In this document: positions 14,707 to 21,927 of the stretch, piece by piece
How positions within the stretch are numbered: the stretch's first letter is position 1
How the letters are laid out: each line of letters starts with the position of its first letter
Assembly (NCBI GenBank): GCA_025356695.1
Contig: JANXSE010000261.1
Location: forward strand, 1-24,456
Direction of reading: 5' to 3'
DNA length: 24,456 nucleotides
DNA from: Betaproteobacteria bacterium
Lineage (GTDB): Bacteria; Pseudomonadota; Gammaproteobacteria; Burkholderiales; SG8-41
The notes under the pieces: model-generated
Told to the model about the DNA's origin: nothing
What the model saw: the letters and a program-made list of their open reading frames with translations, nothing else
Databases searched by the model: none
Made by a program: the position numbers and the translations under genes

Positions 14707-16374
14707 ATGGTATCGATGCGCAGTCAACTTGCCGCATGCGCGAGCATCTTGTTGTTTGTCATGAACGTGCCGTCGCTGTTCGCCGCGGATGCAGCGCCCG
14801 CCTTGACCGGCAGCGTCAGTTCGGCGGAAGAAGGCGCGATGGAAGGCGTATTGATAAGCGCCAAAAAAGCCGGCTCGACGATGACCATCACGGTGGTCAG
14901 CGACGCGCAGGGCCGCTACCGCTTTCCCGCCTCGAAACTGGAAGCAGGTCAGTACCGCATCAGCATCCGTGCCGCCGGTTACGACCTTGACGGCCGCGTC
15001 AATGCCGACGTTGCCGCGCAAAAAACCGCGACTGCCGACCTGAAACTGCGCAAGACGCAGGACCTCGCCGCGCAGATGTCGAACTCCGAATGGCTCAACA
15101 GCATGCCCGGCTCCGATAAGCAGAAATACACGCTGCTCGGCTGCGTCGGCTGTCACAGCCTCGAGCGTATCGTGCGTTCGAAATACGATGCCGATGGCTT
15201 CCTCGCCACCGTGCAGCGCATGTCAACCTACGCCAACCAGACCACACCGCTCAATCCGCAAAAACGCCTGACCACGCGCGACACCGAGGCGGTCGGCGAA
15301 GACCGCGTGCGCGTACAACGTGCGCAGGCCGAATTTTTGGCGAGCATCAACCTCTCCCAGTCAACGACCTGGGACTACCCGCTGAAGACGCTGCCGCGCC
15401 CGAAAGGCAAAGCCACGCAGGTCATCATCACCGAATACGATCTGCCGAAACCGACGCTGCAACCGCATGACGTGGTGACCGATAACGAGGGCAACGCCTG
15501 GTATTCGAATTTCGGCGGCCAGACGCTCGGCAAGATCGATCCGAAGACCGGCAAGCACACCGAGTTTCCGGTGGACACACTCAAAAAAGGCTCGCCGATC
15601 GGCGCGCTGTCGCTGCGCAACGACCGCGATGGTAATCTTTGGCTCGGCATGATGTATCAGGCGGCGATCGCCAAATTCGACCGCAAGACGGAAAAATTCC
15701 AGTACTTCCCGATATCCGCCGATCTGAACAAGGCCAACACGCAGGTCAACATGACCAGCCCGTTGAGCATGGCCGTTGACGGCAAGGTGTGGTCGCAAAA
15801 CAACGGTTTTTCCGGCATACACCGCATCGATCTGAAGACCGGCAAATGGGAAACTATCGAGCCGTTCAAGTCGTCGCCGCAGGGCCACAACATTTATGAC
15901 ATCGCCGCCGATTCGCAGAACAATGTGTATTTCACCGACATCGGTCGCGAGCATATCGGCCGCATCGACGCCAAGACACTCGAGATCACGATGTTTGCGA
16001 CACCGACCAAGGATTCGGGTCCGCGCCGCGGCATGATGGACGAGCAGAACCGCCTCTGGTTCGGCGAATATCGCGCCAACGCGATTGCCGTGTTCGATAC
16101 GAAATCGACCGAATTCAAGGAATGGAAACTGCCGCTCCCGTGGTCGAATCCGTACGACGTTGCAGTCGACAAGAACGGCAATGCCTGGACCGGCTCGATG
16201 ATCAACGACCGCATTACGCGGCTTGATCCGAAAACCGGCCAGTTCACCGATTACCTGTTGCCGAAACAAACCAACGTGCGCCGCGTTTATATCGACAACA
16301 CGACGACACCGGTGACCTTTTGGGTCGGCAGCAACCACGGCGCCTCGATCGTCAAGCTCGAACCGCTGGAGTAA
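14707..16374 (+). CDS. Exported haem-propeller protein: CarboxypepD_reg-like + CxxCH + Vgb-like propeller, 555 aa
   Basis: GAGGGGGA upstream supports the ATG at 14707 (an ATG three codons on is possible). A signal peptide is cleaved near Leu-Phe-Ala-Ala27. Residues 33-115 form a carboxypeptidase-regulatory-like domain (GAMEGVLISAKK, then GRYRFPASKLEAGQYRISIRAAGY). A helical segment follows with one c-type haem site, Cys146-Val-Gly-Cys149-His150. From about residue 235 a propeller of the Vgb/SMP-30-like kind begins (PHDVVTDNEGNAWYSNF, later GHNIYDIAADSQNNVYFTD and WFGEYRANAIAVFD). The Vgb antibiotic-lyase active site is not recognisable, so lyase activity is unlikely. The single haem suggests electron transfer, possibly as acceptor or docking partner of the quinoproteins. 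It is paralogous to the gene at 17718. Confidence 0.88.
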   Translation: MVSMRSQLAACASILLFVMNVPSLFAADAAPALTGSVSSAEEGAMEGVLISAKKAGSTMTITVVSDAQGRYRFPASKLEAGQYRISIRAAGYDLDGRVNADVAAQKTATADLKLRKTQDLAAQMSNSEWLNSMPGSDKQKYTLLGCVGCHSLERIVRSKYDADGFLATVQRMSTYANQTTPLNPQKRLTTRDTEAVGEDRVRVQRAQAEFLASINLSQSTTWDYPLKTLPRPKGKATQVIITEYDLPKPTLQPHDVVTDNEGNAWYSNFGGQTLGKIDPKTGKHTEFPVDTLKKGSPIGALSLRNDRDGNLWLGMMYQAAIAKFDRKTEKFQYFPISADLNKANTQVNMTSPLSMAVDGKVWSQNNGFSGIHRIDLKTGKWETIEPFKSSPQGHNIYDIAADSQNNVYFTDIGREHIGRIDAKTLEITMFATPTKDSGPRRGMMDEQNRLWFGEYRANAIAVFDTKSTEFKEWKLPLPWSNPYDVAVDKNGNAWTGSMINDRITRLDPKTGQFTDYLLPKQTNVRRVYIDNTTTPVTFWVGSNHGASIVKLEPLE

Positions 16375-16385
16375 TCGCATCAAGC

Positions 16386-16417
16386 CGGTGCAATGCGCCC
16401 GATGGCGCGTTGCACCG
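16386..16417 (+). terminator. Strong 14-bp hairpin after the first haem-propeller gene
   Basis: Arms 16386-16399 and 16404-16417 pair over 14 positions (13 Watson-Crick and one G-U in RNA) with loop CGAT, 12 nt after the stop codon. The following CGCGTTTCGG is a poor U-tract. It may partly terminate, or stabilise the upstream message, so that the first gene is expressed more than those downstream. Confidence 0.5.
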
Positions 16418-16464
16418 CGCGTTTCGGGGGATCCGTTCATGAATGCATTGCCTGCCTTGCCGCC

Positions 16465-16923
16465 ATGTGGACCGCGCTGCTGATCGTCCACGGCCTGCTG
16501 GCCGTCGCCCTGCTCGGCGCCGTCACACACCAGGCGTTCAGCGTCTGCCTGCCGGCGCGCAAACCCGCAGCGTCGTTTCAGGAACGTTTTCGCGCCGTCT
16601 CCGGCGGCGGCTACGTCGATGCCATCATCGTCCTTTACATCCTGACCTTTCTGGTCGGCGCTTTCATCTATCCCGAATACCGCGTCAGCATCCGCGTGGT
16701 CGTCGAGCAGATGGAGGCGTGGGCGGAGAACGGCGCGTTTGAACTGAAAGAACACTTTGCCGCCGTGGGCATGGCCATGCTGCCGGCCTATCGTTTTTTC
16801 TGGCGCCAGCCGTCGGCTGAAAACCTGCGCACGCGCAACGCCCTCACGGCTTTGCTGGCGATCATCGTCTGGTGGAACTTCCTCACCGGCCACATCATCA
16901 ACAACATCCGCGGGTTCGGCGCA
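16465..16923 (+). CDS. Small integral membrane protein with four candidate haem-ligand histidines, 153 aa
   Basis: Four hydrophobic helices are evident (about residues 3-23, 51-70, 98-113, 126-146). Histidines lie at 9 and 22 in or near the first helix, 97 at the start of the third and 143 in the fourth (FLTGHIINN), a spacing that could bind b-type haem. Between helices two and three is a conserved-looking periplasmic or cytoplasmic loop (EQMEAWAENGAFELKEHFA). I recognise no named family. The ATG at 16465 has no ribosome binding site of its own; the nearest good one (GGGGGAT at about 16427) serves an ATG at 16439 in another frame. The coding frame ends TGA 16924-16926 and overlaps the next gene by 4 bp. 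It is flanked by two haem-propeller paralogues, suggesting a membrane partner; that is inference. Confidence 0.8.
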
Positions 16924-17261
16924 TGAGCACATCGCGACGGTTTGAAGTTTTCGCCATCGTCTTTGCAATGATGACTCCCATCGTCTACGTGATTGCGGTC
17001 GATCAGAACTACGCGCTCATCACCTATCACCCCATCACCTACAGCTTCGGCTTCGGTGTGCAACAACCGGGCGAAGGCCCGGCCATGTACTGGTTCGGCT
17101 GGATGGCGACGGCCGCGCTGGCCGGCGGCAGCGCGGGACTCGTTGCCGGCCTGCTGCCGGCGGCGCTGACGCGCTTTCTGCGCCCTGCACTGGCCTGGCT
17201 GGTGCCGCTGGGCGCGCTGGTCGCATTTGTGATTCTGTTGCGCGACTACTTTCTGCGCTGA
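16923..17261 (+). CDS. Small membrane protein with three predicted helices, 112 aa
   Basis: The ATG at 16923 overlaps the previous stop (ATGA), a sign of translational coupling. Three hydrophobic segments are visible: residues about 8-24 (VFAIVFAMMTPIVYVIAV), 53-80 (MYWFGWMATAALAGGSAGLVAGLL) and 88-108 (PALAWLVPLGALVAFVILL). A short loop between the first two contains YALITYHPITYSFGFG. No family is recognised. Coupling with the preceding membrane gene suggests they form a complex in the inner membrane. Confidence 0.85.
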   Translation: MSTSRRFEVFAIVFAMMTPIVYVIAVDQNYALITYHPITYSFGFGVQQPGEGPAMYWFGWMATAALAGGSAGLVAGLLPAALTRFLRPALAWLVPLGALVAFVILLRDYFLR

Positions 17262-17274
17262 ACCGCACGCTGCC

Positions 17275-17697
17275 GTGTCGTTGCCGATCATGCCCGCCGC
17301 GAGCGCACTGAACACCGCGCTTGCCGTCCTGGTGATGGCGTTTATGTTGATAACAGCCGCGCCGACCGCACGCGCCGGCGGCGGCATCAACGAACCGCAT
17401 GAACACACCGAGGAAGACGGCCCGACTTACTTCGGTTTCGTCAAAGACCTGCGCAACACGCCGGTCAACGACGCCAAGGTCACACTCAAGATCGCCAGCG
17501 GACTCACCTATGTGACGCGCACCGACCGCTCGGGCATCTACCGTGTGCGCGGCCTTGGCAACCAGGTCAATCCGAACGATGTCGTCATCAGTTGCAGCAA
17601 AGACGGCTACCAGCAGACGCGCGTGATGCGGCGCCCGGCGCCGCGCGGCAAACCGGTAAAATCAGTCGAGACCGAATGCCGCATGCAGCGTCAGTAG
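17275..17697 (+). CDS. Small secreted carboxypeptidase-regulatory-like protein, 140 aa
   Basis: A hydrophobic N-terminus (LNTALAVLVMAFMLITAAPTARA) is followed by a Gly-rich linker, a His/Glu-rich patch (EPHEHTEEDG) and a beta-sandwich segment: YFGFVKDLRNTPVNDAKVTL, then VTRTDRSGIYRVRGLG. This is the fold seen at the N-terminus of the two neighbouring haem-propeller proteins, here as a stand-alone domain. The His-Glu patch could bind a metal ion. The start is uncertain: GTG at 17275 or ATG at 17290, neither with a clear ribosome binding site. It follows the membrane gene by 13 bp and ends 20 bp before the second haem-propeller gene. Function unknown. Confidence 0.8.
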   Translation: MSLPIMPAASALNTALAVLVMAFMLITAAPTARAGGGINEPHEHTEEDGPTYFGFVKDLRNTPVNDAKVTLKIASGLTYVTRTDRSGIYRVRGLGNQVNPNDVVISCSKDGYQQTRVMRRPAPRGKPVKSVETECRMQRQ

Positions 17698-17717
17698 TTG
17701 TGCTCCGGAAAATTCCC

Positions 17718-19358
17718 ATGAAATTTTTACGCTCTGCCGCGCACGCCTGCGCCCTGCTCGTTTTGCTTGCCGCCAGCAGCGCCGTGCAGGCGCAGCTGCT
17801 GGCCGGACGTGTCAGCTCCGCCGAAGACGGCGCGATGGAAGGCGTGCTGGTCAGCGCCAGAAAAAATGGCGCGAATATCACCACCACCGTCGTCAGCGAC
17901 CACGACGGCCGCTTCGCCTTTCCCGTTGCGAAAGTCGGCGCCGGACGTTATACGCTGGCGATCCGCGCCACCGGTTATGTGCTCGACGGCCCGGCCACGG
18001 TCGGGGTTGGCGCGCAGAAAAATGCGCCGCTCGACGTACGCTTGCGCAAGCTGCAGGAATTCTCGGCACAACTCACCAACACCGAATGGTTCATGAGCAT
18101 GCCGGGCAGCACCGATCAAAAGCGACCGCTGATCGAGTGCATGAGCTGCCACACCTTCGAGCGCATCGTGCGTTCGAAATTCAACGCCACCGAATTCTTC
18201 GGCGTGTTGAACCGCATGTCGCAGTTCGCCAATAACACGACCATGGCGCGCGTGCAGCCGCGCGTGGCCGAACGCAAACCGAACGAGGAACTGGCGCGCA
18301 AGCTCGCCGACTACCTGGCAACGGTCAATCTCAGCAAGGGCGCGACCTGGAACTACGAACTGAAGACGCTGCCGCGCCCGCAGGGCCGCGCCACCCGCGT
18401 GGTCATCACCGAATACGACATGCCGCGCAAATCGATCGCGCCGCACGACGTGCGCACCGACGCGCAGGGCTACGTCTGGTATTCGAACTTTGTGGAAAAT
18501 TTTCTCGGCCGGCTCGACCCGAAAACCGGCGCGCATGTTGAATTCGCCTATCCGCTCAGCAAACCCGGCTTCCCCGCCGGATCATTGGCGCTCGAAGTCG
18601 ACCGCGACGGCAACTACTGGCTGGCGGCAATGTTCCAGACGGGCCTCGTAAAATTTAATACCAAAACGCGCAAATTTCAGTCCTTCCCGCTACCCGCGAC
18701 GATGAATGCGGACACCGCGCAACAATCGATGGTGATGCCGGGCAGCGCGCATATCGACGGCAAGGTGTGGACCAACGAAGTCAGCAAGCAGGCCGTCCTG
18801 CGGCTCGATCCGGCCAGCGGTAAATACGAATTCATCGATCCCTTCCGCGACATGCCGAAGGGCGTCAATCATTCGCCCTACGGCATGATTGCCGACGCGC
18901 AGAACAATCTCTATTTCATGGATTTCGGCGACGAGAACATCGGCCGCGTCGATGCGAAGACCTTGCAATCGACGATCTACCCGACGCCGACACGCCGCTC
19001 GCGCCCGCGCCGCACCATGCTGGATGCGCAGGGCCGTGTCTGGTTCGCCGAGTTCGCCGCCAACAAGGTCGGCATGTTCGATCCGAAGAAGGAAGCAATC
19101 CGCGAATGGGACGTACCCACCGCGCACACCTATCCCTACGACGTGTTCGTCGATAAAAACGGCGAACTCTGGAGCGGCTCAATGTCGAGCGACCGCATCC
19201 TGCGCATGGATACCGAAAGCGGCCGCGCGGTCGAATACCTGCTGCCGCGGCAGACCAACGTGCGGCGCGTCTTCGTGGATAACTCGACCAGCCCGGTGAC
19301 TTTCTGGGTCGGTAGCAACCACGGCGCGTCAATCATCAAGCTCGAACCGCTCGATTGA
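17718..19358 (+). CDS. Exported haem-propeller protein, second paralogue, 546 aa
   Basis: The frame is open further upstream, but the ATG at 17718 begins a signal peptide (core CALLVLLAASSAVQA, cleaved near residue 25) and has weak GGAAAA upstream. The order of domains is the same as in the 14707 gene: carboxypeptidase-regulatory-like domain at about 28-110 (DGAMEGVLVSARKNG), a single haem site Cys141-Met-Ser-Cys144-His145, and a propeller from about residue 225 (PHDVRTDAQGYVWYSNF, ending TFWVGSNHGASIIKLEPLD). The last 20 or so residues are almost identical in both paralogues. The haem-site spacer differs (MS against VG). It is the last gene of the plus-strand cluster and ends 7 bp from the convergent flavoprotein gene. 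Confidence 0.88.
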   Translation: MKFLRSAAHACALLVLLAASSAVQAQLLAGRVSSAEDGAMEGVLVSARKNGANITTTVVSDHDGRFAFPVAKVGAGRYTLAIRATGYVLDGPATVGVGAQKNAPLDVRLRKLQEFSAQLTNTEWFMSMPGSTDQKRPLIECMSCHTFERIVRSKFNATEFFGVLNRMSQFANNTTMARVQPRVAERKPNEELARKLADYLATVNLSKGATWNYELKTLPRPQGRATRVVITEYDMPRKSIAPHDVRTDAQGYVWYSNFVENFLGRLDPKTGAHVEFAYPLSKPGFPAGSLALEVDRDGNYWLAAMFQTGLVKFNTKTRKFQSFPLPATMNADTAQQSMVMPGSAHIDGKVWTNEVSKQAVLRLDPASGKYEFIDPFRDMPKGVNHSPYGMIADAQNNLYFMDFGDENIGRVDAKTLQSTIYPTPTRRSRPRRTMLDAQGRVWFAEFAANKVGMFDPKKEAIREWDVPTAHTYPYDVFVDKNGELWSGSMSSDRILRMDTESGRAVEYLLPRQTNVRRVFVDNSTSPVTFWVGSNHGASIIKLEPLD

Positions 19359-19365
19359 GCGGCGC

Positions 19366-20625
19366 CTAAGCGGCCGGCGGCAGGGCGATCTTCTGGTCGA
19401 CGCTGAACTGGTAGTCCCGAAAAACGTGTTCGGCACTCAGCAACTCGTAGCTGCCGTCGGCGCCGCGCCGCGTGGTGTCTTTCAGGCGGTAGGTATTGTG
19501 TCCGCAGGTCCAGCAGTCGAAGTTGCGCATCGCGGTGCACAGGCAGGTTTTGTCCATGACTGAGACTTTCTTCGCGCCCGGGTGCGCGGCGACTTCGCGG
19601 TTGTAGGCCGTGATGTAGGCGCAGCTGCCACTGCCGTCGAGCAGATACCCGTAGGCTTCGCAGTTCGGGCGGATGCCGTTGCCGATCGCCGGGCTGCTCT
19701 TCAGCATGCGCATCGGGTAGCCGGTCGGCGAGATCATGTTGACCTCGATGTCGGCTTCGTCCGCCTTGAAGTATTCCTGCTTGACTTTGTCGGGCAGGCC
19801 GCATTCGCGCGTGGCGGTGAAACGCGTCGCCACCTGCACCGCGGCGGCGCCGATTTCGAGGAATGACACGGCATCGCTGCCGGTAAAGACACCGCCGGCC
19901 GGAATCACCGGAATGTCGAGCTGTTCGGCCTTCAGATAAGCGAGGATCTCGACGACGATGGTGCGCAGATCGTATTGCGCCCAGTCGTCAAGACCGAAAC
20001 CCAGGTGGCCACCGGCGAGCGGCCCTTCGACAACGATGTAATCGGGCGCGCGGTTAAGCCGCGCATTCTTGCGCAGGAACAACTGCAGCGCGCGCAGCGA
20101 TGAGACGATGATACCGAGCTTGGCGTCGCGAAAGCGCGGATGGTCGGCAATCAGCGCGAGCGAACCCAGATGCAGGCCGGCGGAGAGCGTGATGCCGTCG
20201 ATGCCGGCGTCGAGCGCCGAAGCGAGGCGCACGCGCAGCGTGTCCTTGGGCGCGTTCATCGTCAGCTTTTCCATGCAGTTGACGAAGATCATGCCGTCGC
20301 CGCGCTTGGCCTGCATGGCGCGGCCGACATGGTTGTGCGTCGCCTCGGCCAGGCGGCCGAGGTCGAACATCACCTTCGATTTGTCGGAATTGGCTACGTT
20401 GTATTTGTAGAGCTTGAGCTTTTCCTTGGTGAAGTGCGTGTTGTCGCGACGATCGGAAACCGTCTGCACCATGGCGTCGGAGATATGGCCGATGCCGCCC
20501 AGGCGCGCCGCTTCCAGCGCGAGATCCACCGTCGAAATGTCCACGCCCATGCCGCCAACCATGATCGGCACCAGTTCCTGCTTACCGAAGCGCAGGCGAA
20601 AATCATTCACGCATTTCATCGACAT
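19366..20625 (-). CDS. Nitronate-monooxygenase-like FMN protein with C-terminal Cys cluster, 419 aa
   Basis: The N-terminal three quarters is a TIM barrel of the 2-nitropropane dioxygenase/nitronate monooxygenase family: VPIMVGGMGVDIS at 19-31, VEGPLAGGHLGF at 199-210 with His207 as probable catalytic base, IPAGGVFTGSDAVSFLEIGAA at 241-261 for FMN phosphate binding. It is longer than usual (about 320-360 residues) because of a C-terminal extension rich in cysteine: Cys322, Cys335, and Cys361-x-Cys363-x7-Cys371-x2-Cys374. That cluster could hold zinc or an Fe-S centre. The ATG at 20625 has GAGGG 9 nt upstream. It is probably last in an operon with the two amidohydrolases. The substrate is unknown; other family members act as enoyl reductases or PfaD-like proteins, which cannot be excluded. 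Confidence 0.85.
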   Translation of the reverse strand: MSMKCVNDFRLRFGKQELVPIMVGGMGVDISTVDLALEAARLGGIGHISDAMVQTVSDRRDNTHFTKEKLKLYKYNVANSDKSKVMFDLGRLAEATHNHVGRAMQAKRGDGMIFVNCMEKLTMNAPKDTLRVRLASALDAGIDGITLSAGLHLGSLALIADHPRFRDAKLGIIVSSLRALQLFLRKNARLNRAPDYIVVEGPLAGGHLGFGLDDWAQYDLRTIVVEILAYLKAEQLDIPVIPAGGVFTGSDAVSFLEIGAAAVQVATRFTATRECGLPDKVKQEYFKADEADIEVNMISPTGYPMRMLKSSPAIGNGIRPNCEAYGYLLDGSGSCAYITAYNREVAAHPGAKKVSVMDKTCLCTAMRNFDCWTCGHNTYRLKDTTRRGADGSYELLSAEHVFRDYQFSVDQKIALPPAA

Positions 20626-20778
20626 CCGTAACCGCCCTCAAGAATTGCCGCGCACCGCCGACGATGCGGCGCTGCGTTCCGCGCGGCACGCGGCCGCGCA
20701 GCGAAAACCGAATGGTACTTCAGCTCGACAACCGGCGTCACACAAAATCGACCAAACAGCCCTGCCGCGGTGTCAGGT

Positions 20779-21870
20779 TCAGGTTTTCAGGCGCGGAATC
20801 AGGCGCAGCGCATTGTCGCGGTCGATGGCACGCAGTTCGGCGGCGGAAAAACCGTAGCCGGTCAGGCCTTCGACCACCTCGGCACCCGGGCGGTAGGGGT
20901 AATCGGTGCCGAACATCACCTGCGAGGTCGACACCAGTTTCAACAGCGCGGCCAGCGCGCCGGGCGAATTGGCCTGTGCGGTGTCGTAGTAGAAGCGCTT
21001 GATTTCGTGCAGCACGCCGTTGGGCAGGATTTCCAGCTTGTTCTTCATCGACGCTTCCTGGCGGATGTAACGCTGCCACAGCATCGGCATGGTGCCGCCG
21101 CCGTGCGAATGGATCCATTTGATATCGGGGAAACGCGCCGCCGCGCCGCTGAACAACAGGCTTGCAATGGTGCGCGAGGTGTCGGTCGCGTATTCGATCG
21201 CCGAATTCACCATGTACTGCGGAATCGGGTTGCGGCAGCAGTCGGCCGACAGCGGATGGTTGTAGACCACCGCCTTGCGGCGGTTCAGTTCTTCGAGCAC
21301 TGGCCAGAACGCCGGATCGCCGAGATATTTGCCGGCATAACTCGTCATCAGGCCGAAGCCGTCGGCCTTCAGTGTGTCGAGCGCGTAGGCGATTTCCTTC
21401 AGACTGCCTTCGGTGTCCGGCAACGGCAGGGTCGCAAAAATGCCGAAACGCGACGGGTTGTCACGCACCACGGCAGCAGCGTAATCGTTGCTCTCGCGCG
21501 TGATGCGGCGGCCGAGCGCAACATCGCCAAACCATACGCCCGGCTGCATCAGGCTCAGCATCGACATGGCTATGCCATTCCTGTCCATGTCTTCGAGCGA
21601 GCGCGCCGGCGTCCAGTTGGTGGGCGGGCTCTCACCCTTCACCAGCTTCGGCAGCTCGGCGACGTATTTCGGCGGCAGCAGATGGTGGTGGATATCGATG
21701 CGATGCAGCGTTTGTCCCGAAGCGGTCTTCGGCAGCGCTTCGCAGCCCGGCAGCATGGCGCCGGCGCCGAGCGCCGCAGCGCTTTGCAGAAAGCGGCGGC
21801 GCGGCACGGCAAGGATGTCTTCGAACAGGCCGTCGAGACCGGCGTTCGCTTCATTGTTTGTATTCATCAT
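20779..21870 (-). CDS. Tat-exported amidohydrolase-2 family protein, first paralogue, 363 aa
   Basis: The N-terminus has a twin-arginine motif, RRRFLQ at 24-29, a hydrophobic stretch and Leu-Pro-Gly-Cys43, a possible lipobox. The amidohydrolase barrel shows the metal ligands His61 and His63 (DIHHH), His205 (YNHP), His256 (HSHGGG) and Asp323 (FGTDYPY). This pattern fits the ACMSD/decarboxylase or lactonase branch of the family, which acts on aromatic or carboxylated compounds. A vicinal Cys211-Cys212 follows the HP motif. GAGAGG lies upstream of two consecutive ATG codons (21870 and 21867); the second has better spacing. It is a paralogue of the next gene upstream. Export of this cytoplasmic-type enzyme is unusual. 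Confidence 0.88.
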   Translation of the reverse strand: MMNTNNEANAGLDGLFEDILAVPRRRFLQSAAALGAGAMLPGCEALPKTASGQTLHRIDIHHHLLPPKYVAELPKLVKGESPPTNWTPARSLEDMDRNGIAMSMLSLMQPGVWFGDVALGRRITRESNDYAAAVVRDNPSRFGIFATLPLPDTEGSLKEIAYALDTLKADGFGLMTSYAGKYLGDPAFWPVLEELNRRKAVVYNHPLSADCCRNPIPQYMVNSAIEYATDTSRTIASLLFSGAAARFPDIKWIHSHGGGTMPMLWQRYIRQEASMKNKLEILPNGVLHEIKRFYYDTAQANSPGALAALLKLVSTSQVMFGTDYPYRPGAEVVEGLTGYGFSAAELRAIDRDNALRLIPRLKT

Positions 21871-21902
21871 CTACCTCTCTATGGAATTGCCATTTGCAGT
21901 GT

Positions 21903-21927
21903 GTAGGGTGCGCGGTGCGCACCCTAC
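21903..21927. repeat. Perfect 11-bp inverted repeat over the stop codon of an amidohydrolase gene
   Basis: GTAGGGTGCGC (21903-21913) and GCGCACCCTAC (21917-21927) pair perfectly around GGT. The stop codon of the minus-strand amidohydrolase gene (21924-21926) lies inside the right arm. The GTAGGGTGCGC core is reminiscent of dispersed intergenic palindromes in many proteobacteria (from memory). No U-tract follows, so it may act as an mRNA 3' end stabiliser or translational barrier rather than a full terminator. Confidence 0.55.

Noticed and set aside
15361..16968. Minus-strand frame of 535 codons opposite the first haem-propeller gene
   Set aside because: The plus-strand gene has a signal peptide, haem motif and propeller repeats; the antisense frame has none of these.
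14707..19358. Calling the propeller proteins streptogramin (virginiamycin B) lyases
   Set aside because: Only the propeller fold is shared; the lyase catalytic residues are not recognisable, and a haem site and regulatory-like domain are fused.
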